The notes beneath the pieces are model-generated. The model was not told the DNA's origin. It saw only the letters and a program-made list of their open reading frames with translations, and ran no database searches. DNA of 64,000 nt, from the NCBI GenBank assembly GCA_904066235.2, contig CAJFCV020000002.1:2728001-2792000 (forward strand), in the 5' to 3' direction. This DNA is from Bursaphelenchus xylophilus. Taxonomy: Eukaryota > Nematoda > Chromadorea > Rhabditida > Aphelenchoididae. This document shows, piece after piece, positions 22,786 to 34,193 of the stretch (its first letter is position 1; each line of letters starts with the position of its first letter). A program made the translations under genes and the position numbers.

Positions 22786-23105
22786 TCAGTCTGGCCGAAA
22801 AAGAATTTCACCCCCCTCCGCAAAAAAATCGCACCCCGAAAATCCAATTCTGCGCGCGACATCGGAGATTTTCCGCGACGAAAGGGAAAAATCGCTAAAA
22901 TTTGGTGAATGCACAGTGCAAATGAACAAAAACAACGGTTTGCACTGTGCAAAACAGGCCCGAAACCCCGATTTCGCGCGTGCGACACGTCGCTTTCTTC
23001 GTTTTTTCGGCGACATGCCCCAAATTTCTCTGCGATGCAAATTGGGGTTTGGAGTGCGTGCGACGGAGGGGTTCGGGGTGCGAAATTCTTTTTCGGCCAG
23101 ACTGA
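22786..23105. mobile_element. Chain element 8 (TCAGTCTGGCCGAAAAAG ends)
   Basis: Ends TCAGTCTGGCCGAAAAAGAA and TTCTTTTTCGGCCAGACTGA. The first eight bases match family A, the rest does not, so this is a distinct family with similar tips. The interior includes CGCGCGACATCGGAGATTTTCCG and two GCAC palindromes. Confidence 0.8.
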
Positions 23106-23110
23106 TACTA

Positions 23111-23304
23111 CTAGTCGCGGAAAAAAGTCCTTAGAATTTTTCGCGGCCCCCAAATCTCGTCGCACCCCGAAATGTTGATTTGTCGCGGGAATCGCGCGCG
23201 ACAATAAGGCAAAATCAACAAAATTGCACAGTGCAAAATGTGTTTTCGGGTGAATGCACAGTGCGGAGTCGCAGAAAATTCTAAGGACTTTTTTCCGCGA
23301 CTAG
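23111..23304. mobile_element. Chain element 9 (CTAGTCGCGGAAAAAAG ends)
   Basis: Ends CTAGTCGCGGAAAAAAGTCC and GGACTTTTTTCCGCGACTAG. Interior GTTGATTTGTCGCGGGAATC and two GCAC palindromes. Sister copies at 24,681 and 25,533. Confidence 0.85.
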
Positions 23305-23306
23305 TA

Positions 23307-23497
23307 GTCCTTCCGGAAAGTCGCCGGACTGAATTTTGGCGTTTGCACTGTGCGAAAAAACTCAGGGTGCGAGCGACATCCCAAAAAAGCCTATTGCACG
23401 GTGCAAAAGGCAAGAAATTGCACAGTGCAAAGTGAACTTTCGTTTTCGCAGAGTGCATGTCGCCGATTTCCGTCCGGCGACTTTCCGGACGGACTAG
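23307..23497. mobile_element. Chain element 10 (CTAGTCC family, left tip short)
   Basis: Left end GTCCTTCCGGAAAGTCGCCG (the leading CTA is missing), right end CGACTTTCCGGACGGACTAG. Carried in inverted orientation relative to element 7 (interior reads CTCAGGGTGCGAGCGACATC). Confidence 0.8.
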
Positions 23498-23499
23498 TA

Positions 23500-23544
23500 C
23501 TAGTCCGTCTATATTTCCGTCCGGCGACTTTCCGGAAGGACTAG
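23500..23544. mobile_element. Solo remnant of a CTAGTCC element
   Basis: A 45-base piece, CTAGTCCGTCTA followed directly by TTTCCGTCCGGCGACTTTCC and GGAAGGACTAG: one tip joined to the opposite tip with the interior gone. TA on each side. Confidence 0.7.
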
Positions 23545-23546
23545 TA

Positions 23547-23740
23547 CTAGTCCGTCCGTAAAGTCGCTGGAATGATTTCGGCGACGCGCACTGTGCAAGA
23601 AAACTCAGGGTGCAAGCGACAGCTCGAAAAAGCCTATTGCACTGTGCAAAAAGCCAAAAATTGCACAGTGCAAAGTGAACTTTCGGTTTCGCGGGGTGAA
23701 TGTCGCCGAAAACATTCCAGCGACTTTACGGACGGACTAG
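23547..23740. mobile_element. Chain element 11 (CTAGTCCGTCCGTAAAG ends)
   Basis: Ends CTAGTCCGTCCGTAAAGTCG and CGACTTTACGGACGGACTAG. Same family as element 1, opposite internal orientation. Confidence 0.85.
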
Positions 23741-23742
23741 TA

Positions 23743-24678
23743 CTAGTCCAGCAAAAAAGTCCGCGGAATGGCTGCACTGTGCATTTTTCGGCGCGCACAG
23801 TGCAAATTATAGGGTGCGCGCGACGGAACTGGGGGCACAGTGCGAAAAGACGTTTCAAAGTCATTGCACAGTGCAAAAAGTCCCCTTTTTTTGGGTTTGC
23901 ACGGTGCGCTCGGTTTTGGCCGGATTTCGGCGACGGCGCACGGTGCGGTTGGCTCCCCGGTTGGATGCACAGTGCGGACTTCAAATTACGCTTAGGAGGT
24001 TAATAACTGCAGTAAATTAGGACATTGCTCGACTAAAATGCATGATAATTATAAAATGATGACTGTAGAAAGGATTGTGTATTCAGTGGCGTTTTCTAGG
24101 GTTGTTTTACACCAAAAATGTTGTCATACAATAATTTTTGCACTTTCTGAGTGCATTTTTTGCGAAAAAAAGACCATTTTTTGACTCTACAAAGGTGTTG
24201 ACAACTTTATTGACTCAATAATATATTTTGAGTCTTTCAAGTGTAAATTTAATATCATTAATTCAAGATTACACAGTAAAAAGCTCAATCTCCGGAGCGC
24301 CGCACAGTGCAAACCGAAGGAAACTTTGGGCTGCACTGTGCGCACATGTGCTTTTTTCTCCCCAAAATCATTCCGCACTGTGCAATCAAGTCAAAAAACG
24401 AACGATTTCCCAAGCGGCAGCCCCAATTTCGGCGACATGTCGCAAGAAATTTCGATTTTCCTTCAAAAATCGCTGCGATTTCCAAGGCGAAACAGAAATC
24501 CAACTTGCACTGTGCGAAAAGCCAAGAAATGGCCGCAAAGTGCCGATTTTGGCATTTGCACTGTGCAAAATTCAAATGCACAGTGCGAAAAGTCAATCGC
24601 GGGGTCTGCACTGTTCTGATTCGAAACTGCACAGTGCGGGGTGCGAAATCCATTCCGCGGACTTTTTTGCTGGACTAG
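23743..24678. mobile_element. Chain element 12, inverted copy of element 6
   Basis: Ends CTAGTCCAGCAAAAAAGTCC and GGACTTTTTTGCTGGACTAG. Read on the minus strand it follows element 6 from end to end, including the AT-rich core (TTGTATGACAACA near 24,120 here, near 22,180 there). About 936 bp. Confidence 0.85.
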
Positions 24679-24680
24679 TA

Positions 24681-24874
24681 CTAGTCGCGGAAAAAAGTCC
24701 TGGGATTTTCTCGCGCCCCCCAAACTCCGTCGCGCCCCGAAAAGTTGATTTGTCGCGGGAATCGCACGCGACAATAAGGCAAAATCAACAAAATTGCACT
24801 GTGCAAATGCACTTTTCGGGTTCATGCACAGTGCAGAGTCGCAGAAAAATCCCAGGACTTTTTTCCGCGACTAG
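24681..24874. mobile_element. Chain element 13 (CTAGTCGCGGAAAAAAG ends)
   Basis: Ends CTAGTCGCGGAAAAAAGTCC and GGACTTTTTTCCGCGACTAG; nearly identical to element 17, with which it shares the interior phrase TGCACTGTGCAAATGCAC, TTTTCGGGTTCATGC. Confidence 0.85.
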
Positions 24875-24876
24875 TA

Positions 24877-25169
24877 CTAGTCGCGCCATAAAGTCCTGAC
24901 ACATTTTGCACCGTGCGAAAGTTCGGGGTTTGGACGTCGCGCCCCCAAATTCGGGTTTGTCGAAAGTGCACGTCGCTAGTGCAAAAACGGGAAATCGCGG
25001 CGACAAATGCGAAAAGATGCACCGTGCGGATGAAAATGAAAGAGAATGCACGGTGCGAAAGTTCGGGTTTTGGATGTCGCACCCCCAAATTCGGGTTTGT
25101 CGCGCGTGCGGATGAAATGAAAGAAGAATGCACGGTGCAAAATGTGTCAGGACTTTATGTCGCGACTAG
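24877..25169. mobile_element. Chain element 14 (CTAGTCGCGCCATAAAG ends)
   Basis: Ends CTAGTCGCGCCATAAAGTCC and GGACTTTATGTCGCGACTAG; an inverted, shorter relative of element 5. It is followed by TAGTAGTA rather than a single TA. Confidence 0.85.
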
Positions 25170-25177
25170 TAGTAGTA

Positions 25178-25373
25178 CTAATCGCGCTCAAAAGTCCTGA
25201 CAATTTTTGCACCGTGCGAAACTTCGGGTTTTGGACGTCGCGCCTCCAAATTCGGGTTTGTCGCGCGCGAAAGCGCACGTCGCTAATGCAAAAACGGGAA
25301 ATCGCGGCGACAAATGCGAAATGAAAGAAGGATGCACAGTGCGAAAATTGTCAGGACTTTTGAGCGCGATTAG
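25178..25373. mobile_element. Chain element 15 (CTAATCGCGCTCAAAAG ends)
   Basis: Ends CTAATCGCGCTCAAAAGTCC and GGACTTTTGAGCGCGATTAG. Inverted copy of element 2. Confidence 0.85.
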
Positions 25374-25375
25374 TA

Positions 25376-25530
25376 TCAGTCTGTCGGAAAAATAACGGCG
25401 GATCGTCGCATCAAAATGTCTCGCCTCGCCGCTATCGCGCACCAAATCCCCCGCCGCGGCTTGAATTCGCAAAGCGATAAAGGGCGATTCCGAGGCGCGA
25501 CGATCCGCCGTTATTTTCCCGACAGACTGA
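25376..25530. mobile_element. Chain element 16, MITE family A variant
   Basis: Ends TCAGTCTGTCGGAAAAATAA and TTATTTTCCCGACAGACTGA with subterminal CGGCGGATCGTCG/CGACGATCCGCCG. A third subterminal type of family A, here part of the TA chain. Confidence 0.85.
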
Positions 25531-25532
25531 TA

Positions 25533-25726
25533 CTAGTCGCGGAAAAAAGTCCTGGGATTTTCTCGCTCCCCCCAAACTCCGTCGCGCCCCGAAAAGTTGA
25601 TTTGTCGCGGGAATCGCGCGCGACAATAAGGCAAAATCAACAAAATTGCACTGTGCAAATGCACTTTTCGGGTTCATGCACAGTGCAGAGTCGCAGAAAA
25701 ATCCCAGGACTTTTTTCCGCGACTAG
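25533..25726. mobile_element. Chain element 17 (CTAGTCGCGGAAAAAAG ends)
   Basis: Ends CTAGTCGCGGAAAAAAGTCC and GGACTTTTTTCCGCGACTAG, nearly identical to element 13. Last unit of the chain, followed at once by palindrome array 5. Confidence 0.85.
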
Positions 25727-25732
25727 TATCAT

Positions 25733-26440
25733 CATTTTGCACTGTGAATTTGACATTTTGCACTGCGCGTTTGGCATCTTTTGCACTGTGCAACCGAAAT
25801 ATCGCGCGACAACTTCCATTTTTAGCGGAGTCGCTGCGACGTTTACGACAAAATGCACATGCAAAATGCTCGAAAAGCCCGCACGCTGCGAAAGAAAGGA
25901 GAAATGCGCTGTGCAAAATGTTCAAATGCTCGCACTGCGCGACAAAAGTCAAAATGCACAGTGCAAAAAAGCCCGCACCGTGCGAAAAAAGACAAAATGC
26001 ACTGTGCAAAATGCTCGAAAAGACCGCACCGTGCGACAAAAAAGGGAGAAAATGCACTGTGCACAATGTTCAAAAACCCGCTCTGTGCGAAAAAAAAGAA
26101 AAAATGCACAGTGCGAAGTGCTCGAAAAGACCGCACTGCGCGATAAAAAAGTGAAAATGGACAATGCAAAATGTTTGAAAAGCCCGCACCGTGCGAAAGA
26201 AAGACCACACCGTGCGAAAGAAAGGCGAACTGCACAGTGCAAAATTCTCGAAAAACCCGCACCGTGCGGCAAAAAAGGGAGAAAATGCACTGTGCACAAT
26301 GTTCAAAAACCCGCACTGTGCGAAAAAAAAGTTAAAATACACAGTGCGAAGTGCTCGAAAAGACCGCACTGTGCGATAAAAAAGTCAAAATGCACAGTGC
26401 AAAACGTTTGAAAGGCCCGCACCGTGCAAAAAGTTGAATA
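25733..26440. repeat. GCAC-N-GTGC palindrome array 5
   Basis: Wording such as AAATGCACTGTGCAAAATG, TCGAAAAGACCGCACCGTGCG recurs every 25-35 bases. Blocks of several units repeat: the stretch around 26,040-26,130 returns at about 26,275-26,365 with few changes. A spurious 331-codon frame crosses it. Confidence 0.85.
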
Positions 26441-27235
26441 TCTCCTTTGTTTCTGCAAAGTGCGACTAAAAAAATTTTTTTTTTTTGCAAAATAATTTTT
26501 GGTCGCCTTGGCCTGCGTCTGCTGAATTTTTTTAACCGGATTTTTTTCGAAACAAATCCGGGCTTCTTATGGTTAAAGACCTCGTTTCATAAAAAAATTT
26601 AGAATTTTTTTGACTTTACTTCGCTCTCTGGTGCAGTATAATATAATTGCTTTGTCTTTTATCTCCCACAAATCCCAGTCCGAGAAAACAAAGCAATCTC
26701 ATTGAAATTATTATTTACCCCTCTGGCAATTTTTCGGCTAGCCATTTGATTGACACTTCCGTGTCTGCATCGCTTTTTATGGGTTCGTAACGAGATTTCT
26801 CCGCTCTGTTTTACCATCTATCCGCTCGGAATTCGGCCGAAATAAGGCTTATATATTGCCCCATATTTTATTGGCCAAGTTGTCAATCCAAAATTTATTT
26901 ATTTGGGTAATCAATCAGGGCGAACAGATTTTGACATTGGGTAAATAAAAAAAAATTCTTGAGGCTCATCGACCAATGAGCAAGTCGCCGTTGGAGAATT
27001 TGTAATAAAACAGGAATGCGGCAATAAAACGGGCTGGGAAGGATGGATCGCACTTCAAGTGCAGTGCATCGGAGATTGACGGCACATCGAGTTGTTTTTT
27101 TTTCTGTTATTGATTTTAGATTTGTTACTAGCACTTGCACTTTTTGTTGCTATTTACTTGCATTGCTGAACGTGGAAAACAGCACGATTTAATATTGAAT
27201 TCTTTATAACAATATTTTTCAATTAAGAATTATCC
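26441..27235. other. Gene-free stretch
   Basis: AT-rich DNA; no splice-flanked exon or repeat recognised. Confidence 0.35.
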
Positions 27236-27590
27236 TAAGAGGAGGAAGACTGTAAGTGCGACGTTTCGATTTTGATGAAACTTGACACAGATTTAGGATA
27301 ATTTTTAGTGAAGCATTTTCGAGCCTTCTAGCTCGCGCTTAGCTGAAACGACTAAGGTCAAAAGTTGGCGAAAATGAAAAAAAAAAACATGTTTGCCAAT
27401 TTTGGCATGAAAAGCAAAAACAATTTTTGTTCATATTTTTGGCAGTTTCGCATGGAAAAGATTTTTTTTTGTTGAAAAATTACCCTCTATGGTAGAAATA
27501 TCGAGAAAAAATCCCAAAAAATGTCATATTTTTCCAAAGTTTCTATCTAAAAATCTAGTTTTTTTTTGGAATTTTCATTTGACTTTTTTT
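27236..27590 (+). repeat. Rep-C copy (partial)
   Basis: GGAAGACTGTAAGTGCGACG, TTTTGATGAAACTTGACACAG, TCTAGCTCGCGCTTAGC, TACCCTCTATGGTAGAAATA: Rep-C blocks in order, ending before the CTCTCGGCC block. Confidence 0.65.
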
Positions 27591-28540
27591 GTGGCTTTCC
27601 CCCAAAAATTAATTGCTTCTGTCGGGAAAATAATGAGCGCATTAATCTGAAGTAAACAGAAATTTGATTTCACCGCAACGCAATCCATTGTCATGACGGT
27701 GACGCCATATTTTCGTGCTCATAACTTTCGGGACAAACAAATACAAAAATTATCTCAATACACGAAAAAAATGTCAAAATTTTATAGTCAAAATCCACAT
27801 TTTTCCTGACCACTCTCTGCATTTTGTGCGCTCTCTTATCGAAAGAGAATTGCCTTCCAAAACGAAGCTTTCCTCAGCAGTTGCACTAAAACTGTCGCCG
27901 GTGTTGGCCAATTTCCTCAAGGAACCCTCACTCCAGTCCTTGTCCCATCTACTGCCCGTTGTCCCTATTTGATATGCACTTCCCTTCTACTGTAATTAAA
28001 TGTCAAACGCTTTGTTGTTGGGGCCGGTGGAGTGCGATCCGCCCATGCCCGGGAATGCATAGTGCACTCTTCGCGAGGCAACAAGATTTAGCGTACAAGC
28101 GGCCGGAAAACAAAATATTGGCAGTCGGAAGAAAATCCCCGCCGGCTATCCAATGTTCAGCCAGCATTTATGGTTCCTGGTCAATGCGCTGTCGTTGGGT
28201 GGAAGAGTAAGTTGGCGCTTTTGTTAGGAAAAAACGAATGTATATAGTACTGGCGGAAAAAAATTTTGAATCTTTGTTTATTCCTGTGTTTATTAAGCGT
28301 ATATACATGTGCAAATCGAGTACGGTGGAGAAATTATACACCCCTGCAAAGAAGGGGAAAAATGGAGATGACGGAGCGGTCTGGGAGGGGTTTTTAATGT
28401 CGCAGGATTCAGCTTGGCACAAATTTAGATTATTTTTGGGAAGTATGTGAAATTTCCGCCGATTTGGTCTAGAGGGCATCTAGAGAAGAGGACACCAAGC
28501 GAAAAGGTACCCAACGAGGACTTGAGGACTAAGCCTGATT
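27591..28540. other. Gene-free stretch with one possible exon
   Basis: A family A left end lies at about 27,617. The segment 27,840-28,208 is less AT-rich; a possible first exon starts at an ATG near 28,153 (MFSQHLWFLVNALSLGG) and ends at a good donor (GGAAGA|GTAAGT, near 28,207), but no matching second exon was found. Confidence 0.2.
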
Positions 28541-29075
28541 TTTTTACAGAGGAAGTACCCCAAGTGCGGCCCTCAGATTTTGATGAAATTTTGTAAAACA
28601 TATGTATCAATCCTTTGCAGATGCAACCCAGATTTTTAGATCGAAAGTCAGAGAAAATTGAAGGCGTTTTCCCGAATTTCGACAAGAAAAGTTTTGTATA
28701 CCTACATACTTCTACCGCAAATGGAAAAGTCATTCTCAAAAATTATCCTTGGTCCATTTTACCATAGCTTTTTTCTAACGTTCATTTTTCCACAGGTGCG
28801 CCCTAGTCCCCCCTTTAAAAAAGTTAGGTGCTCTCTTTGCTCAGTGCCCTGTTTGGATCGAATCTTCTTATCTCGCATTTTCAGAAAAATAATGGTTTTT
28901 GGTTCGCAAGTTGGCTAAGATTCAGTATTTTGAGGCGAACGTAGGCAAAATTCCTTTTATTTATACAAAAAAATATATTTTCTCCATGTGAAATTGGCAG
29001 AGATACGGTCAAAATCCTTACCGACTACCCTTGCAAAGCGCGAGCTGAAATGTTTAGAAATTGATGTGTGGTCAG
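28541..29075 (+). repeat. Rep-C copy (decayed)
   Basis: GAGGAAGTACCCCAAGTGCG, GCCCTCAGATTTTGATGAAA, then later GAAATTGGCAGAGATACGGTC and CCTTGCAAAGCGCGAGCTGA. The middle is diverged. Confidence 0.6.
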
Positions 29076-29366
29076 TGTTGTGCCTCAAAAACATTTTGAA
29101 GGAAAGGTCATGCTTGACGAGCTATCTTTGAAAGAAACCGGATAAGGCGCCGGAAACGTCGGTGCATTAGTCATGTTGCGACATGCAATGCTTGTTTCAA
29201 GGCTGTAATTAGAGCATGTAGAATAGAGGGTTGTGCGCTTGACATAAACTCGAAGTACGCGTTTCTCTATTATGTTCTCATTTTGCTACGCCATGAGAAT
29301 TTTATGGTTCAAAGATTTTTGCAGATTAATAAAAAAGTGGGATTCGTGGGAAACTATATAATTGGG
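29076..29366. other. Gene-free gap
   Basis: Nothing recognised. Confidence 0.3.
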
Positions 29367-29970
29367 GAAGTGCTGCAAGTGAGATGTTCAGATTTCGATG
29401 AAACAGGGCGCAAATGTACTTTATGTACATGCGCCAATGTACAATCATCTTTATTGTGTTACTGAGCTGTTGGAAAAATATGACACTTTGTTGCGAATTT
29501 TGGCATGAAAAGTTTAAAGCCTGTTTCTACATACTGTAGAAGGCAATCTTTCCACAAAAAAATCATTATTTTCCGCAAAGATATAGCCAAAAAGTCTTTT
29601 CTGACCGGTCTCCGCGTGACACGTGCTCTCTCAGCCCAAAGATCGTTCAAGATGTAGACTTTACACCTGTTTGTTCTACAGTAGGCGTAATGGGTAACGC
29701 TCCCACAAAAAATGATTTTTTTTGACGCAAGCCTAGCAAACATCTTTTCGGGCATATTTTCCATTCTGAGCGGAAAAATTTTATTTTTCGTATGAACACA
29801 AAGATCGTTGAAAATTTCGGCCGTGCCTGTAAAGTGGCCGACATTTTGCGGCCCCAGATCGATGTCAAGTTCGGGCTCAGACTTTCAGGAGATGATATCA
29901 GGCCTATGTCAAATGTCTACGCAAAATTCGTAGAAAACCTGAGCGTCAAGTACTGGGACGCTTTCCATGT
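29367..29970 (+). repeat. Rep-C copy, long
   Basis: Begins GGAAGTGCTGCAAGTGAGAT, TTTCGATGAAACAGGGCGCA; includes AGATATAGCCAAAAAGTC, GTGCTCTCTCAGCC; and ends CAAAATTCGTAGAAAACCTGAG near 29,944. The two ends are loose inverse complements. Confidence 0.6.
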
Positions 29971-32430
29971 AAATCCTTTCTTCTAAATTTTTTACAATTT
30001 CAATATCCCTTTGGCTTTAAAATTGAGAAATAGCGACTTTTTTACAATAACTTTTCTTTCTCTCATTACGCCCTCTAATCTCTGCTCTGCTTATTAATCC
30101 CTTTTAAGGGCATTTCAATTGCTCTGCTTAATAAAGGCATTTCGAAGCCACCAACTCCCACCTCTTATCTCTTCAATTCACATTGCCCAGGGGGATTTTT
30201 AGACAACATGTCTGACTAAACCTATTTTTTAGTGACAAATGTCAAACTTGAGTCTCGCCGCGAAAGCAGGAAGACATTTGACGCACTTTTTGCGGAAGCT
30301 CGGAGTTTTAATTAAAGTTCCCTATGATGGGGAAATTGTGGGAGGATTCCTTATTCAATGGTGTCAATGCGATAAAAACTTTCAATTTCCGTTGTTTAAC
30401 TGTCTCAACAGTTGAAGCATTCCATTCTCGGTGCCGCGGGGGCGTAGCTGGCCGAAAAATAAGGTGTGACATGTGATACGATGAGAAATATTTGAATGTT
30501 GAAAAATGGGGTGTGACATGATATACGGCGGAATAGCGGCTAAATTTTTTAGGGATGATGTTGGACTATTGGTTATCAATAACATATACATACTAGAGTG
30601 TTTCAAATGAACAATTTTTAAAATTTTATAAATTTTTCATCGTTGAACATGTCACACCCTATTTTTTCAATCTTCAAAATGAGGGGGAGTCTTCAAAAAG
30701 GGGCTTGTTCATTCAGAAGGACTGGTCAAAAAAGGTGAATATTCAGCACTTCCTTTTCAGCCTAAAGTGAGCTCTTTAGACCATCAAGACTACAGCGTCA
30801 TTTAGACAGGTCTTTTTTGCAAAGCTAGTACGTTGTACAGAGTTCCACTGGATTGTACCTCTTTGTTCTTTTTTTCGCCAGATTGAGTGTGTACTTCCTT
30901 TTTGTACGCAACAATACAAAATATTCAAACCGCGTGATTTCCGAAAACGGGTTTGTAGTCTTCCCAGTAAAGGGTAATGAGCTCTCTAGAGTATACATAA
31001 GTCAAGAGAGAATATACTACATAAGACTATGTATATATAATACTCCAATTTTAGAACTACATTCGTAATCGGGCCATTTTGTATAATAGATATCTCGAGG
31101 TTTTACTGAGATGGTGTCATAATAACAATTGGAGTAGATATCAATTCAAGTATTCAAGTCTTCATGCGCTTGGCAGTGACATTTTTTGGACTGTGGCCCT
31201 TTGTTGGGAAATCGGCAAGACTGGGCCTAAAACTTTTTTCATCGTCCGCTCTCTGCGTTTGCCGTACTCTCGCGGCCCCAAGGATCGTTGTAAAGCTGGA
31301 GCTAAAACCATGAGGAATCGAGCCTAGGCATGGCTCTGGCTTTACAAAATTTTCCGGCCCGGGAAATTTTTTTTGTATTTTATTTTTGCCGCCCGGCTCC
31401 GGGCTTTGATTTTCAGGCATGGCTTCCGGACCGGGCCCAAGTTTCAGCCCGTCAGCTGGATCTCAGAACGAGCTTTCGCTTCGAGGCCGGACCGAAGCAA
31501 AATTGAAACGGACCTGGCCGGGTTGACCTCTTCCGGCCGCGGGCCTTGCATTTTTGCCCCGGTCTGGCCGACGAGCCATGTCTATTTTCAGGCTAATCCC
31601 AGCCCATCTTTAAAGGAAAGGAAAACAAAAACATCCGGTCTTCCTCCAGAAAAACAAAAATAGAATTCCGAGAGTTTCTTTTTTTTTCAAAAAAAAAACC
31701 CGGACATTTTCTCTTGGCATTCAAAAAATTCTGGGGCATTTTTCGCAGAATGGAAATTTCCAAACTCAATCAATTACACAAGAAATTTTACCCGGGCCGG
31801 TATTAAAATTTCCTGGCCAAGACTCGGGCCAGGCTGGAAAATTTTCCCCGGATTGCAACCATGCTTAGTTGAGGCTACGTCTAACATGTGTACAAAACTT
31901 GTAGAAGATCCAAGGATCGCACTTGGAAGCCTTCCTTTGTTCGCCTAATTTTTGAATCCTACATATGCTACCATATTTCCGCGGATACAATTTGAAAGAA
32001 TAGAGCTTAATCCGCTTATTGGCATCATTTTTCATTCAAAAACTTCTTCCTCCAGCCTTCATTCTCTTCATTTTCTATAAAATTTTCGGTCTTAATGGTC
32101 TTTCCTCGCTTTAAAATTCGATTTTCAATTCTTCTCTAAATCTACTTTGACTTTTTCTAACCATTGTGAGGTACGTCTGATACGTACTGCTGTTAAACAA
32201 ATACACGTTTTTTTTTCTATATGGGGACGCCCTCGCATTACATTTTGCATGAATACGTACACACGTGTCTCTACCATTTCTGAGCCAGCAATTATCGATC
32301 AGAGTTCATTTCGGCAGACTGACGTTGACATGCGCATTCTAAATAGGGCTCTAGTCGTTGGAAATTATAGTTTGGACCCGAGGAATCAAACTAGCCTTTT
32401 CCAGAGGCCATAAAAAATGTGGCTTAGGCA
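29971..32430. other. Gene-free stretch with CCCGG-rich patch
   Basis: No gene is supported. The phrase GTGTGACATG..ATAC recurs at about 30,462 and 30,512, with its inverse complement (CATGTCACACCC) at 30,647. From 31,340 to 31,860 GGCCCGGG, GGGCC and CCCGG words cluster in otherwise AT-rich DNA (for example TCCGGCCCGGGAAATTTT near 31,350 and GCCAGGCTGGAAAATTTTCC near 31,827), possibly a decayed inverted-repeat element. A Rep-C fragment lies at 31,220-31,290. Confidence 0.35.
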
Positions 32431-32439
32431 TTATATTAG

Positions 32440-32800
32440 GATAGGGAAAGAGCGCAAAGTGCGACGCTCAGATTTTCATGAAAGCCGGCATAAGTTTAAT
32501 TCAATTTTTTTGAGGAAATATGCCGACCGACAAGGTCGCGCGTTGTCAAAACAACCGAGATTTTTAAGCCGTAAGTTGGCGAAAAAACGATTTTTTTTGC
32601 AATATTTGTCAGGAAAATTTTATGGATGTTTTTACCGTAGAGTGTAATGTTTTTTTCAAAAAATCAATTAAAAGTACACAGCAAATTTTGCCATTTTTTA
32701 TGTTTGTTTTCAAAAAAAAAAATTTTTTTTTGACCAAAGACTCTAACAAAATGATTCAGCAAAAACTGCTTTGCCCTTTAAAGTTGATTTTGATCCCGGA
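32440..32800 (+). repeat. Rep-C copy (partial)
   Basis: AAAGAGCGCAAAGTGCGACG, CTCAGATTTTCATGAAAGCC, CAACCGAGATTTTTAAGCCG, AAGTTGGCGAAAAAACGATT in family order. Confidence 0.6.
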
Positions 32801-33084
32801 AAAATAAGTTTGTTATATATTTTTAACAGAATTTGGCGTGATTCTTACATTTTTATGTAGGCTTTAGAAAAATATTTTTGTCGCTTTTATCGTCACGCTT
32901 TCGAAAAAAGTGCATTTTTTGTCTATAGAAAAATAAAGAATACAAATTCTATGTTCATTGTTAATCATATCAGATTCACACTTTAATCCGAGTGGAAATT
33001 TAATGATTTTTAATGTGCATGGTGTCACCACGGCATGGTTAGTATGGGGCCCATTTTTCGTATATATAACACCACCAAATTTTT

Positions 33085-33600
33085 TTTGCACAGTGCGGAT
33101 TTTTTATTTTTGTCATCGCACGGTGCAATTTCTTTTTTGCACCGCACGTCAAACTGAGGAGTCCGGTGACCGGAATAGACTCTTCGCTATCGGGTTTTTA
33201 CACTTCGTCTTGATTTCGCAGAGAAAGAGAGAAAAAAGACACGCAAAGGCGTACTCTCTCGCCCCAAAAATTCCCCATTTCTTCCCCGACGAAACGTTTT
33301 TTCGCGTATTTTTTTGGCAAATTGCCAATCCATTCACCGGACTGTTTTAGCTTATCTCAGTTTGACGTGCACTGTGCAAAAATACTTCTTTTTAAGCTAT
33401 CTTTCGCAATCGCACAGTGCAATTAATTTTTTCGCACTGTGCGAAAATAATTTTTTCAACTATAGCGGACGATTTTTTTACCGTGAGAAACAACTTGTTG
33501 AAAATAAAAATTTTGTATAATACGTTTGCACCGCTGAGAAAAGTCTTAAACTTCCTTCTTCTTTCGCACAGCGCAAAAAATTCTGTTTTTTAAATTTGAT
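33085..33600. repeat. Loose group of GCAC palindromes
   Basis: Palindromes at about 33,090, 33,118, 33,369, 33,412 and 33,435 stand further apart than in the arrays, separated by unrelated sequence including CTCTCTCGCCCC. Confidence 0.5.
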
Positions 33601-33947
33601 AATGAACAAATGAAACTCTCTTACACGTTCTTTATTTTCTGCCCAAAATTTGTTTTCCCTCCCTGCTAAACTCCTTTCTTATTTTTCACAGTTTGGGTCT
33701 CGATAAACATGACAAACATGGCACCAGTCATGCTTGTTTTTGCGCCTAATTCTTAGAATTTTGAACAAAAAATGTGGGCTTCCTACATTTTTGACATTTA
33801 TTTTTTTTAAATTTAATTGCGCTAAAAAACATTGGAATTCTCACGTAATTTGTAAGGGGCGTATCACAAGGGCAAATTTCAGATTTTGTTTTATAAAATT
33901 TGCGCATTCTTTGGACATAGGCCACGTAAGAAATTCCGAAATTTTTA

Positions 33948-34193
33948 GACCTGATCTAGTGGCAAAAAACGTATCATTTTGCATCCGGGAAGTACAAAAA
34001 ATGTGGCAAAATGCTTCCTTCTCCAAATGAAAAAACTCCGATTTCAAAAGCGCGCTCGCTCTTTTGGTGAGGGAAAGGGCGCGCAGTCCAAAACGGAGTT
34101 TATTTTTTATTAGTTGGAAAGGGAAGCATTTTGCCGCATTTTTGATGCTTCCTGCATGCAAAATGATACGTTTTTTGCCACTAGATCAGGTCC
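33948..34193. mobile_element. MITE family F copy 1
   Basis: Inverted ends GACCTGATCTAGTGGCAAAA and TTTTGCCACTAGATCAGGTC, with further pairing through GTATCATTTTGCAT and GCATTTTGCC. The two arms are nearly continuous and the centre is GC-rich (GCGCGCTCGCTC), so the whole copy is a long hairpin of about 245 bases. Confidence 0.85.

Noticed and set aside
25416..26411. A 331-codon open frame
   Set aside because: It runs through a MITE and palindrome array 5; the protein is a repeat of the same few residues (KCTVQNVRK-like) in every frame, produced by a stop-poor repeat unit.
28153..28208. A possible signal-peptide exon (MFSQHLWFLVNALSLGG) with a good donor
   Set aside because: No second exon in a compatible phase could be found downstream; kept only as a note in the region entry.
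32147..32413. An 88-codon open frame
   Set aside because: No splice context, no motif, and Rep-C begins right after it.
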